Assembly (NCBI GenBank): GCA_949317995.1
Contig: OX439044.1
Span: forward strand, 12,929,141 to 12,993,140
DNA from: Acholoe squamosa
Lineage: Eukaryota > Annelida > Polychaeta > Phyllodocida > Polynoidae
Direction of reading: 5' to 3'
Length of the DNA: 64,000 nucleotides
This document shows, piece after piece, positions 11,560-22,453 of the stretch. A program made the translations under genes and the position numbers. Numbering within the stretch: the stretch's first letter is position 1; each line of letters opens with the position of its first letter. Under the pieces are notes generated by a model that searched no databases, was not told the origin of the DNA, and was given only the letters and a program-made list of their open reading frames with translations.

Positions 11560-12735
11560 ACACTTGGTCCCCTGTTAATCAGCTGCAAGTGCAATCAAGA
11601 AAAAAGGTAAACCACCCACATAATGTCATTAGTGGTAGAAAATTGGGCTCTTGGTGGTCTCCTACCAACTGATATAGCCTGTACCCAACTAGGAGGGTCC
11701 TGGGGAGGCCTGATCAGAGCACCCTGTGCACCATCTTTTAAGTCAGGGAGCAGAGAGAAGCAAAGGGTCTCCAACTGGGACTTTACCTACAGGACGTCCA
11801 AACCACTGAAAGGGTATTCCCTGTAAAAGTGAGTGCAAGGTGCTTAGATTTAGGTGGTAACGTTCCTAACATTCTGCATCCAAACTAACTAGAACTCTAA
11901 CTATGTTATCCCTCAGGGAGGGAGGAGGGAAATTGCCCAGAATTGATCCTCTGAGGATAGGTTCTATTACCTCATCATGGTATGGTCAATGGTTCATACA
12001 TAAAGACTAACTCTTGATAGTGCACACATAGGAGTCAACCAGTATGCATTTTTCTTTAGTTACTCTATTGGCCTGTATAAGCGATGGGTCTTAAATGAGT
12101 GCCGGTCTTGAATAAGTGCCAGGGGTATAGGAGTGTTGTTATTTCAAAATACAATTATCTGCATCTTGAATAAGTGGGGTCTTGAATAAGTGCCGGGGTA
12201 GAGACTACTTGAAATAAATGAATGCCCAGGCACTTATAAAGGCCAATAGTTGTCGTAATCTTACAGCAATACCCATTGAGCTTACTGGGTATCCAATATA
12301 AATTGTTTAATAGAAAGTGTACTCTGTGTTTTCATTACTAGATGTTGATAGTGAGATTACAGAATGAAGAATTGATTGTTGGGTGATTTAGGCAGTGAAT
12401 CCCCTGTTTATCCTTGCCACAGCCAATTATTGCCCTTCACACACTTTCTGCATGGGAAACTCCCATATTATAGACTCATTAATAGTCACGTGTATCCATT
12501 AATGAGGTTATTTCAGATTTTTACCACGCCTCTATACGAGGCCAGAATAATTCAATGCTGTCAGTCTACTCCCATTGGTTGATCCCAAACTCTATTGGAA
12601 TGGGAAATAGCCAAGGCCATGTGCCTAAGCTGAGGTAAAACAAAAAGAATTCTACCATCCATTCGTTTGTCATAAATGATTAAATAATTAACTCAAAGAG
12701 CTAGGTCTTGCATGCTCTGTTTATCCAAAATTTCG
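11560..12735 (+). repeat. Internal duplicated unit B1
   Basis: Counterpart of A1: TGTCATTAGTGGTAGAAAAT, CTTGGTGGTCTCCTACCAAC, CAGAGAGAAGCAAAGGGTCT, then TTAATAGTCACGTGTATCC. It is interrupted by the TIR element at 12066-12248. Confidence 0.75.
12066..12248. mobile_element. Small TIR element TATTGGCCTGTATAAG
   Basis: The ends TATTGGCCTGTATAAG and CTTATAAAGGCCAATA are inverted repeats. The element sits in copy B where copy A (around 3853) runs straight from the GTTCAACTAG phrase to CTTACTGGG. The interior repeats GTCTTGAATAAGTG three times. A decayed relative may lie at 48565-48690 (CCCATCTTGAATACGTGTC, GTCTTGTATAAGCACC). Confidence 0.7.
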
Positions 12736-13039
12736 GGTCTCCCATCAATACCTAATTTAATAGGGATAATCAAGAGGGCAATGTGAAAAAACTGTCTAAT
12801 CCCTTGCTTTGCTAGTTTTACCACATTCAATGGATTACAGACACATGCATATCCAATCAGACAAGTTTCTTTTGTTTTATGTAATTTAAATTACAGGACT
12901 GAAGTTGAAATTTATATGCAGTCTAATTAAAATTAAGGACAGCATCATCTACAATATTTTATTATGCTAGACATAGGCACTACATCATTCCTCTTTACAA
13001 GTCCCCTGGTGCAATCCTGGCACTTGAATAACATTAGAA

Positions 13040-14370
13040 TGACCTTTAACATGACACTCTTACCCTAGGGTGCAAGATGGCAGCAAGGTCTAGTCCTGTT
13101 GATCAATTGCTACATAAAAAAAGAGACAGCAACCCCCCCCCCCCTCCAAAAGAAAAAAAATAACAAAAAGAACAACCTGAGAAAATGTCATTAGTGAGAG
13201 ACAATTAGGCTCTTGGCGGTCTCCTACCAACTGATATAACCTTTATCCAAGCAGGAAGGTCCCGTGGAGGCCCACTCAGTAATTTAAAGCACCCTATGCA
13301 CCACCTTTTAAGTCAGTGATCCAAGAAACAAAGGATCTTTCGATGGGGCCTGTGGATGGGTGTTCCCTATGAAGGAGAGCACACATGGTATTTAGACTAT
13401 GTGCGAAAGCTCCTACCATACCAAAACTAAACTAATTTTTTAAAGGGAAAATTGTTTGGGAATATCCTCTCTGGGTTTGTTCTGGGTCCTCATCATGATA
13501 TGTCCAATAGCAGATAAAGAGAGGCGATTCAAGCTTTTCTGTGCACATATGACAGTTCATATGGTAAGCCTTTATATCAATTACTTGCCTACTTGTGTAT
13601 ATATGGTACCCATGCCATCAGACATCACAACTGAATTGATTTGAAGATTGAAACTTTTCAAGATGATAACTTTTGGACATAGTAATTTTATTCAGGCACT
13701 GTAGGTTCAGCCTTAGAACATAAAGAAACAATCGCAACATTATGTGATCTAAGTAGGGGTTATTGTACGAGGACGGTATTGTAAGCAATATATAACACAG
13801 GGGGCCTTATAGGTGCTGTGCATCCCTTTCAAGACTGTCCAAGTATAATAACCAGCTTAAACCGCAGTCTGTATGCAATATATAAGAGGTGTGAAATCCA
13901 TTGTTCTCCATGCCCACTGTGGTTTAAGTTTGCTTCATATATCTCATTTTCTATACCTGCCCTATAGAGAGGTGACCTGAAATAGGTAATTGTCCACCAA
14001 TATTTGGTGTTTAACTCATTGTCCATGCATTTTGATCAGGGAACGCAGAAGTGATTGCGTCTTGCATTAGGGAGCAAATCCCTTGTTCATTCATACCACA
14101 GACAGGTTTTGTCATTACAGCACATTCTGCCTAGAAATCACCCACAATTATAGATTAGGTAATAATTAAATGTACCCATGAAACAGGCTGATTTTTATCA
14201 GGTCTGCTAAAGGAGGCCAGAAAAAATACAATGCTATCAATATACTCACATTAGTTATCTTAACTTTGTGGGAGAGGCGATGGTCCTGGCTTTTTGGCTG
14301 CCTAAGTTGTCATTTTGTCATAAATAGTTGAATTACTAAAACACAGAGCATGCTTGTTCTCTCTGAATTT
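13040..14370 (+). repeat. Internal duplicated unit B2
   Basis: Counterpart of A2, with TGTCATTAGTGAGAGACAAT, TCTCCTACCAACTGATATAA and the late GAGGCCAGAAAAAATACAAT phrase. It includes an 11-C run near 13135-13145. Confidence 0.75.
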
Positions 14371-14439
14371 TGATGAATCCCTACCCAGGCAGCCCCAACC
14401 ATAACTGTAGGACTCCAGCTTTAATGCTCTTCCCTTTGT

Positions 14440-14560
14440 CATCAATTCACACCTGCTGGTTACAAGTCTATTCTACTCATGACTGCATCATACAATCATG
14501 ATGCATGAATGCAGCATTGGCAGAATATTCATGCATCATGATGACATTGATGTATCATGA
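14440..14560. mobile_element. TTAA/TGATGCA-family MITE remnant
   Basis: ACTGCATCATACAATCATGA, CATGAATGCAGCATTGG and TTCATGCATCATGATGACAT are recognisable family phrases. The terminal CCCTTTAA blocks are missing. Confidence 0.5.
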
Positions 14561-14595
14561 AAACAAGCTGATACAATCGTTATATCAAAGACATG

Positions 14596-14772
14596 TTTTT
14601 TTTTTGGAGTTGCTTGCCGCAAAGCGGCCGGGAACGCAGCGACCGTAGCAACTTCATATGTTTTCGGTTTGTCAGTGACGTCACGGTCACCTTGTGACGC
14701 AATTTGTGACTTCATACGTCGGCCGTGACATCACACGTCGGCCGCAGAGTGGCAAGTTGTGCAGGAGGGATA
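14596..14772. repeat. GC-rich foldback with CGGCCG motifs
   Basis: Stands out from the AT-rich surroundings. GAGTTGCTTGCCGC on the left pairs loosely with GCAGAGTGGCAAGTTG on the right. TACGTCGGCCGTGACATCAC and CACGTCGGCCGCAG repeat inside, and TGACGTCA occurs once near 14675. It is absent from the equivalent place in copy A, so it looks like an insertion. Confidence 0.5.
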
Positions 14773-16531
14773 GGAGTGGCAACTCCTATCCGTGGTCCTT
14801 GCCACATTTTTCTTGTTTACAGTGCATACACCTTGTGTCTATACTGTATACCCTCGCACTAATCAACACAAAGTCCTCCCCTCCCCTAACAGTCTATAAC
14901 TTCGTCTATATGCACCACTAAGTGCTAATGATTTGGCTGTTAATAGATGAAATTCCATATGATTAGGCACCTTAATGAAAGAATATTCAGCAGCAATCAG
15001 ATCTAATACCCTCATCAAAGTGAAAAGCACATTATGACATGGACCGGGAGATGAAGCCTTAATGCACCCTGTAATGAGGTACTTTTAAGCAGATCCCATC
15101 ATAAATATTATGCATTTCTTTGTCAACAAGCCTCACGTCTGATGTGTCCACTACCAACCCGCCACATAATATTTGATCATACAAGTCTCATCCATTGATA
15201 TATAGTAAGAATATCAATATCTGTACCAGTTCATCCAGGATATACATAGGATTGGCAGAAATGATACTTGAAACAGATATAGATATATGTCCCAATGTTT
15301 TGCAGCCATAAGCATTTCCTTGATGGGTAAAACCGAGGCAAGCCGGGGAGGGGTTCCACAACTGCACAAAATAAAATTATACTGGTAATGGTACATATGT
15401 ATTACTATATGTTATAGCTCTATTGATTGTAATGATTGTTGCCACATGGCTAATGAGCTACTTTCCTAGTTTTAAGCTGAATCTCACATTTATATGGAAT
15501 ACATATCAATAAGTGACTCTCATGTGCACACAATGTGCCAAACCAATAGACACGGCATAGAATGCCTGAACAAAACTGAACTGTAAAGGACCCTTCAGAA
15601 AGTGATACACATGTTTATCATTGATAAAAAGTAGTAAAACCATATGACTAAAGTCAATGGATTGCAATCCACCAATTTCGATTCGATTCAATGTAAGAAT
15701 TACCTTACGACCACCTTCCACGTGAGATTACATTGAATAAAAGAAGTCGCCTGACTTCATTGAAACGAAAAAACAGATTCTGGGCTAGTAATCATCAAAA
15801 CTGTCATAAATGTGGGACATAAATTGTGACCCCAGATTTTGTCAAGAGGAATTCGCCCTGCACTTTTGCAGCAATTACATGGACTTTGGTAGGGCAGTCA
15901 TAGTGCTGCAGGTCCAGCATGGCCAAATAGTATATTTGGCCGTATTGTCACTAAATTAAGGGTTCCCACTATGATTTGAAAGTGAGCAGTTGTAGCTTGT
16001 TATGAAATAGCCTCCTGAGCTACTTAATACTTGACTCTCTTTTGGGTTATCTGCAAAAGCCTCCTTAGTCAACCTGCACATGTGACGTGGTTCCTGTGAC
16101 AGGGACTGGTTTTCGGCCCATCAACATCAAGATTCTTCGCTTATATAGCTCTCAATCAGGAGCAGACTGGTTCCCGACCACGCCATGTGTATGCTGACAT
16201 CAATGACTTCCGTTTCTGATGTCAGAACCTCACCTGTTCCCTGCAAGTCAGTTAACTTGAAAATATGGCACCCATCTGGATAATGCAAGAAGTTCCCAGA
16301 TTGGAACTGTCATGTCCATGCACATCTATATATTGACAAATAATCTCACTAAACTCACAAATCACAAGAGGTTTATGCAGATATGTCATAATGTACTTGT
16401 CATACTACAGGCGATACTCTCCAAAGGCACTTCCTGCATGCAATGCTAAATAGGCCTGGATAATGAAAGTCAATGACACTGTATCCATGCCCTTTTTGTA
16501 TAGAATACTGTATGCTGATAACCATCATATA

Positions 16532-16860
16532 TATGTTGTAACACTGTAGGGCGAAGTCAGAGTGCATTATCCTGAATGCTGCATTCTGATTGGCTGATTG
16601 ACCGTGCATTATCTAGATGGATAATGTGCTCCTAGCAAAGGAGGATAACTTCATCTCACCTTTAGACTTCAGAATTGATATTCATGTGTTGTCAGGTGGC
16701 TGATGGGTGTTTTTTTTGTGTTATAACGGGAATAATGCTCTTGGTCATGGCTGTGGTCGTGCTCTAGACTGTATTGAGTAATCTTGGGGCCTATAAGGCC
16801 CCTTGATGTCTCAAAACAGTCTAGAGCATTCCCACAGCCATGCCTCGTGCATTATTCCCT
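16532..16860. mobile_element. Foldback insertion in copy B
   Basis: Copy A reads ATATGATATAACAGTGGGCC without a break; copy B has about 330 bp extra at this point. The extra DNA contains inverted arms, GGGAATAATGCTC...GCTCTAGACTGT at 16728-16773 and ACAGTCTAGAGCATTCCC...GCATTATTCCC at 16815-16859, with CATGGCTGTGG/CCACAGCCATG inside. The left part has GTGCATTATCCTGAATGCTG and TTCTGATTGGCTGATTGACC. No coding capacity. Confidence 0.75.
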
Positions 16861-17138
16861 AAATATAACAGTGAGCCCTGTGCTGCCCTAATTTTCTCCT
16901 CTATATGCAGCACTTAGTCTTAATGATTTGGTTTTCAGTGCCCTATAGAGGGACTCGGGGACTAATTGAATACACATCTACATATGTTCTGACCTAATGC
17001 CTATAGTGATGAGAAGCAGAGGAATTGATATCAGTTTGTAGACAGTCTATTGCAACTGTTGCTTTATGTTAACATTTCTGATGGCAGGATTTGTCTCAAG
17101 TAAGATATCCAAATCGTCCGAGAATATTCAGATCACCA

Positions 17139-17160
17139 GTTAGGGTTAGGGTTAGGGTTA
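17139..17160 (+). repeat. Interstitial telomere-like TTAGGG run
   Basis: Three and a half TTAGGG units, the animal telomere motif. A second short run is at 47693-47707. Too short to be a telomere. Confidence 0.8.
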
Positions 17161-17168
17161 GATGGGCT

Positions 17169-17209
17169 AAATTATTTTCAATATTGCCACTGTATATTGA
17201 AAATAATTT
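17169..17209. repeat. Perfect 16-bp AT-rich hairpin
   Basis: AAATTATTTTCAATAT at 17169-17184 and its exact reverse complement at 17194-17209, with a nine-base loop. It lies 8 bp after the TTAGGG run. Confidence 0.75.
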
Positions 17210-17330
17210 CAGACCCAAGTTGTTGTCCTCAGGGGTATTGAGAAAGAAAGCGACAAGACATATTGAAATAAGCCACAGGACTGACTTCAGGTATCCTGGA
17301 GACCAATGGGCATCAAAGTACCATTAGGCT

Positions 17331-17525
17331 TTGACCCTTTTAGGACCAGTAAAACAGGAGTCCTTCATGCACACTGGTCGGCATGATGCACCGATGAGGT
17401 GCTGGCCAGTCTGCTCACCAACACTTCATTGGAGCATCATACCGTTCCTCCGGGATTGTATCATGGCCTGCATCATGACGGTCAATTGGTATGATGCATC
17501 AATGCATTAGTGGCCCTTAAAGGTG
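17331..17525. mobile_element. TTAA/TGATGCA-family MITE, shortened copy
   Basis: Left end TTGACCCTTTTAGGACCAG and right end TAGTGGCCCTTAAAGG are decayed CCCTTTAA inverted ends. The core has GGCATGATGCACCGATGAGG and CACTTCATTGGAGCATCAT. The middle of the longer copies (the CCAGGGCTGCATTCATG hairpin) is missing. Confidence 0.75.
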
Positions 17526-17703
17526 GGAAGTGTAGAGCTGCAGGTTAGCATACAGCAGTAACTAGGGTTGACGTGGCTGCCATGTTTGGTTAGTCTGTAG
17601 GGTACAAGGTCATCCAGGAGTAACTCTCCAGTCATGTCTTCTTTCTCCTTCACACTGCACCTTAATTGATCATTTAACACTGCTAGGGGAACCAATGCAT
17701 TAA

Positions 17704-18282
17704 CATTTTAAGGGCTGCTGATGTAGGAGTACAACATGCCAATTGGCTGGCAAATTAAATGCTGGATAGCAGACTCGCCAGCATGTCGTTGGATGATCAT
17801 GCTATAGTTTCGGGGTGTGTCAGCCCAAAAGAGTTGGCACGATTCATGAATGTAGCCCTGGTGAGTTACTTACCAGGGCTGCATTCATCCATAGTGATGA
17901 CCAATGGTTCTATCATAGTCGGCAGTGCAGTTCCCATAAGAAACAGTGGACCAACGTTCATGGTGTTGGTCAGAGGACCAATGCACTGTGATGACGTCAT
18001 TCCCTCACTCTCCCAGCAGATACTTTAATTCAACTACATGATATAGCTATTGAATGGGGAATTCAAGAACATCTGTAAGTTTGTTATATTCAGATAATGT
18101 GAGACAATGATAGAACCATGTTTTCACATGGGATGGGAGTGTTGGATCCCCTGACCAATCCACTCGGCCTTGGCCACTTCGCGGCCTTGGCCTTGTGGGT
18201 TGGTCAGGGGACCAACACTCCAACCCCATGTGTAAACACGTAGGCAAAATGCATCAATTTATTAGCAGCCCTTAAAGGACGA
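17704..18282. mobile_element. TTAA/TGATGCA-family MITE with a nested insertion
   Basis: The left end follows TTAA (17700-17703) with TTTTAAGGGCTGCTGATG. The right end is TTAGCAGCCCTTAAAGG at about 18280. Between the family phrases (TACTTACCAGGGCTGCATTC, GATGACCAATGG) and the right end, about 330 bp of unrelated DNA (about 17915-18245) has been inserted. That inserted DNA carries the hairpin at 18124-18234. Confidence 0.65.
18124..18234. repeat. Long hairpin with 38-40-nt arms
   Basis: CATGGGATGGGAGTGTTGG-ATCCCCTGACCAATCCAC pairs with GTGGGTTGGTCAGGGGACC-AACACTCCAACCCCATG. The loop contains CGGCCTTGGCC and GCGGCCTTGGCC. It lies inside the MITE at 17704-18282. Confidence 0.75.
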
Positions 18283-18401
18283 TGGCAATGAGTTGTGGGT
18301 CACAAGTGTACTCCACATCCGAATGCTTTGAAACAGCCTTGGTGAGTTTATTCACCAGGGATAAAAAGACCCCTATGTATCATCAAAATCAATGCATAAA
18401 T

Positions 18402-18647
18402 AAACTCTGAAAAGTAACTGTTGAATCTACCAGGCACCCTTGTAAAACTAAACAGTAGACTATCATCATTGTTTTGCAGTGAAGCGATGTAGTTCCTAGC
18501 ATGAAGCCCCAGGTGGCAACATGGTAAATCACTATGTTACAAGGAATCTCTATAAAGATAAATAAATCTCTGTGAAAATAACTTTGAAGTCGTTACCCAA
18601 TATTGCCAGATAACCGCTGTTAATTTTTGGCATTTATTTACAGCATT
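18402..18647 (+). mobile_element. CACTGTAAAA-family MITE, decayed copy 2
   Basis: Matches AGTAACTGTTGAATCTACCA, CTTGTAAAACTAAACAGTAG, AGCCCCAGGTGGCAACATGG and the TTTATTTACAGCATT end. Both terminal CACTG blocks are mutated. Confidence 0.7.
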
Positions 18648-18800
18648 AATGCACTCTGTAGTCACACAAGGGTTAAACATAGAAAGCCCCACAGAGAGCG
18701 GACAGACCACCTAACACGTACCAGTGTTAGGCTTATAAATCTACTTAGCTCATGATGGTCATAGGTTAGGACGTCTCCTCACCCCCCCCCCACCCTCATA

Positions 18801-18985
18801 ACCCTTCTAGGGCCGATGGTGATGCAGGAGTGCATCATGCCCATTGGTTGGCATGATGTAACTGTGAAGTTCTGGTGAATCTGCTCGCCAGAACTTCATT
18901 GGGGTATCATGGCAACCCTCCGTGAGAGCATCAACCCATAGGGTCGTCATGATGCACCAATGCACTACCTACCTTTAAAAGGACT
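18801..18985. mobile_element. TTAA/TGATGCA-family MITE
   Basis: TAACCCTTCTAGGGCCGATG at the left, then GTGCATCATGCCCATTGG, TGCTCGCCAGAACTTCATTG and ACCTTTAAAAGG at the right. An internally deleted copy. Confidence 0.75.
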
Positions 18986-19433
18986 AAAGGACAACTGCAG
19001 GGCCAACACACCATTCCCCTGCAAGTAGGGGTCTTTCAAAGGTATCACCCCCTTCCATGGAAATGACTCAAGGGAAAAGATGGATTCCTGAGTCCTAAGT
19101 GGACATGTGGAGCTGCATATAAAGACACACTTGTAATGCTGCACACGTAGCACCACCTCACCTCAAATTACCCTCAACCAGCAAGACTTAATACATAGTT
19201 GATATATAGTGGGGCAGTGGTGGGTTGGACGGTGGGTGGTCACTGTGCAATGGTGGAGGGCTGGAGGTGTGACTTTTGGCTGTAATTAAAAGACCTCTGC
19301 GGCATTAATTGCTAGGTTAGAGTTAGTAGAGGTACAGACGTCTGTGAAATAAGGAGAGTGATCAGTAGGATGTAATGCTCTAGGGCTCAGTTAGTTCACT
19401 TATCTTTATTTCTTGTCTATTTCTTTTGGAAAA

Positions 19434-19610
19434 GTGTGTGAGTAATAGATGTTTAACGCCATTTCGAACTAAGGTCATATTCATGGCAAGAACTACATAA
19501 CACAATTTCACAGAGGAACATGTCATTGCCCGCAGATGTGTGCACAACATACATCCGAGGAGATAAGAAAGAGGAGATATAGACCCTTTTGAGTGGGTAA
19601 GGGAAGCCTA
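19434..19610 (+). mobile_element. GAGTAATAGATGTTTAACGCC-type element, copy 2
   Basis: GTGTGAGTAATAGATGTTTA, GCCATTTCGAACTAAGGTC, ATATAGACCCTTTTGAGTGG and GGGAAGCC match copy 1 in order. Only one 40-bp unit is present, so the tandem expansion in copy 1 is secondary. CTATTTCTTTTGG-like sequence stands on both sides. Confidence 0.75.
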
Positions 19611-19861
19611 TTTTTTTTGTTTGGTAGAAGGAAGAGGGATGTCTTTATGTTCACATTCTAATAAAAGCTAATTTTCTCTTTCATTATCACTCCATATAAT
19701 ACAGGACGCTTTAGCATATGCCTGACTTTCTGATTACTTTTAGGAAGAAAGCTAGCCTCCCTCGCTCTTTCTCCCCTCCCTCCCTTGTGGTTGAGGCTAG
19801 GAAAGTCACGTCTTAATAATCCAAGGGCTAGCCTCAAGGAAAAAAAAGCTCCAAAAAGAAT

Positions 19862-19985
19862 CACTAGCCAAATGTAGTTAGTGACAGGAAATTGGGCCCT
19901 TAGTGGTCAGCTGCCAACCTGTGGAGCCCCGAGCCCCAATGGGGAGGTCCCAGGGAGGCTCACTTTGCATTGGTTAGAGCTCCAG
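19862..19985 (+). repeat. Dispersed fragment of the A1/A2 duplicated unit
   Basis: AGTTAGTGACAGGAAATTGG, CCCTTAGTGGTCAGCTGCCA, GGGGAGGTCCCAGGGAGGC and TTAGAGCTCC follow the order seen in A1/A2 and B1/B2, with GGGATCAGACAGAGGCAAGG resuming at 20253 beyond an inserted MITE (20006-20245). It shows that the unit was dispersed as well as duplicated in tandem. Confidence 0.6.
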
Positions 19986-20005
19986 GCGTATTGGCGTTAA
20001 TTTAA

Positions 20006-20245
20006 CCCTTTGAAGGCGGTTGATGCATCAGCGCAACATGCCCATAGATCTGCAAGAAGTACCGGTGAGTCTGCCTGCCAGCACCTCATTAGAGCTTCAT
20101 GCCGACACTCCGAAAATGTAACCCCACAGTCGTGTCGGAATGATGCACAATTTCAGCCCTGGCGAGTAACTCACCATGGTTGCATTTATGAATCATGGCA
20201 ACCAATGGTCATGGAGCATTAATTCAAAAGTGGTCCTTAAAATGC
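20006..20245. mobile_element. TTAA/TGATGCA-family MITE
   Basis: TTAACCCTTTGAAGGCGGTT at the left, TGATGCATCAGCGCAACATG, GAGTAACTCACCATGGTTGC, and AGTGGTCCTTAAAA at the right. It interrupts the A1-type fragment around it. Confidence 0.8.
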
Positions 20246-20491
20246 TATTTCAGGGATCAGACAGAGGCAAGGGGCCCTACCTGGTCTTCCTAGCTGAAGT
20301 GGGGGATTTCTCAAAGAGGGATGCCTCATAGGGCTGAGATTTAAGAACATGCTCTGCCGCTTTGGAGAAGTGCTAAAACTTTTCCTTTTCTTCTGATGGA
20401 GAGGATGTTGATGACTCTCTTTGATATTGCATTTGACTTTAGCCTTGTGTCAACATTTTGATTTGCTCATATATATGCATGTACATGTATA

Positions 20492-20654
20492 CACTGTAAA
20501 AATAACTGCTGAATCTACCAGGGATCCTCGTAAACCTGAACAGTGGATCACCGTAACTGTATCGGTGTAGTTTTTACAAGAAGTGGTCAAATAAAATGAA
20601 AATAAAGTGAATCAAGTTTTGTCTTCAATAGGATTAGTTAAGATTTTACAGTGT
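20492..20654 (+). mobile_element. CACTGTAAAA-family MITE, copy 3, chimeric
   Basis: Perfect start CACTGTAAAAATAACTGCTG and end ATTTTACAGTG, with TA on both sides (two-base target duplication). After TTTTACAAGAAG the usual interior is replaced by AAATAAAATGAAAATAAAGT..., which recurs inverted at 21112-21172. Confidence 0.85.
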
Positions 20655-21172
20655 ATGCAGGTCCTTCAAGGTATCCAATTTGTGGTAGATTTCTTGTTTT
20701 TTAATCGTTAGGTGTTAGATCTACATGTTGATTAGGGCCTCATTTCATAAAGCACACAGCTCTATGCATCACATTAAATGTAGAAAACTGATACATTCCC
20801 AATGACCAGAGTGATGCACGTGTGAATTACTCATTGGTGCAAGGATCTGTTAGTTAGGTGTGCCTGTGCAAATTAATGTACATTGAAATATACATTTTGC
20901 ATTGTTCCAAAGCCTGAAATTCTGCAACAGATTTATTCACATGTAAGGCATTATCAGAAGTGCTGACATATCTTAAAGCAAATCCATGGTAGTGCGACTG
21001 TCAGCTACCCATTTATCACTCACCCTTGTTTTTGCTCTGAAACCCGTCACACTGCACAAAATTTGGAGGTATATTTCTAAACACACTTCATCAAGCCTTA
21101 GTTTAGACACCTACCTAACTAATCCTATAAATAACAACACTTGATTCACTTTAATTTCATTGTATTTGACAA
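20588..21172. repeat. Inverted repeat, arms of about 60 bp
   Basis: 20588-20645 (GAAAATAAAGTGAATCAAGT ... AATAGGATTAGTTAAG) is the reverse complement of 21112-21172 (CTAACTAATCCTATAAATAA ... CTTGATTCACTTTAATTTC). The left arm lies inside the CACTGTAAAA MITE, so the two structures overlap. Confidence 0.7.
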
Positions 21173-22157
21173 TGTTTTACGAGCCATGTTTACATACGTC
21201 TGTCCTTCTTGGAACATTCTCGAAACCAGCACCCTCTGCCATCTATAGTTGGTTACCTTAAGATCTGGACATAAATCTGTTTTAGACCACCATTTTGGTG
21301 ACGTTTACATAAAACCCCACATGATGATGGACAGAATGATCTACCTATTGTTAGAAAAATGTAACAATGTTTGTTTAAACAATATTTTATTTAACTTATG
21401 GTCAAGAAAATCCCGAAAATGAATTAGATTTTGTCCCTAACTTGGCAAGAGCAACTATAGACACAGTTGTGTTTCCAGTTTGGTTGTCAACAGCAGCGTC
21501 ACTATATTCTGCTGTAAGAGCCTATGTAAATTTTTGGACAAACTTGGAACTACTAATGGAATATCATCTTGAGATGTTGAATTTATGGCCATTTCTGATT
21601 TTCAAACACCTGTCATGCCCTTCAAAGTGAATCTTTTGCAAAAAAATAATGGCGGCTTACATATATTTCCTATTTATATATTGTTTACAATGGATGGCAT
21701 GTATTTCTGGTAGATATGATCTGAAATTGACTTGCTTCCCTCCACTAGATCCCCCGTCCCGAAGCCTTAGAATAACCTGTTAACTTATTGTTTCTTCACC
21801 TCTAAGTTTAAGCCTTATCCTGGAGATGTGATGGAGAATCTGCCTATCATTTCTGGAGGGTGTTGCTCCTATAGTAAAAGAAAGAGCTGGCTAAAAATGT
21901 CCTCATTTCCAGTCCTTTCTTTTCATGTATATATAACTTGTCCCTTTTGTTGCTTACAAGTGGACATTTAAGTACAGTGCTCAGTATGATATACTATAGA
22001 GTGTGTGACATGAGTATGTACCTGATAGTGCAGCTCTCTCTGTTTTAAACAAGGCAGGTGACTTTTCAGACTAATGTGGTGAGTACAAGTTGAATGGTGA
22101 AGCAGAGCGTGACTTCTTTTGAAAAGAGGGAACCTACTGACAGCTCTTTTTACCATA
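21173..22157. other. No gene or clear repeat seen
   Basis: Ordinary AT-rich sequence. The 62-codon frames at 21442-21630 and 21968-22156 have no splice sites or recognisable motif and are within what chance gives. Confidence 0.5.
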
Positions 22158-22159
22158 GG

Positions 22160-22275
22160 AGCAACACGCTCCAGTGGAGCCTCATGCCAACTCTATGGGG
22201 ACATATCATCGGCCATGTAGCCCTGTCGTGGTACTAGATGCATTATTGCATAAGTGGGGCCCCTAAAGGTGTTAG
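22160..22275. mobile_element. TTAA/TGATGCA-family MITE, right-end fragment
   Basis: CTCCAGTGGAGCCTCATGCC, GATGCATTATTGCATAAGTG and GGCCCCTAAAGG match the second half of the family. Confidence 0.55.
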
Positions 22276-22453
22276 TGTATGGGGACTGACCTGTTAGCTA
22301 GGTGCGCCTGTAGGTCACAGCGGGGTAGTACTTCCTCACAGTAGTCGACATTAGGGCATACCACCAGTAACTTGTCCAACAACCTGAAACAACAACAAGA
22401 TAATGGTGAGTTTAACATAGAAAACATAGATGTGCAAGGCAACAACATACATA

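Larger units (their letters stand above)
10034..17052. repeat. Old segmental duplication, copy B (pairs with 1435-8205)
   Basis: Collinear with copy A across about 7 kb. Copy B has its own insertions, not in A: hairpins at 10122-10160 and 10248-10274, the TIR element 12066-12248, a GC-rich foldback 14596-14772 and the foldback element 16532-16860. It also carries the internal double unit (B1 11560-12735, B2 13040-14370). No open frame is shared with copy A. Confidence 0.85.

Noticed and set aside
17139-17160. Telomere or chromosome end
   Set aside because: Only about 3.5 TTAGGG units with unique sequence on both sides.
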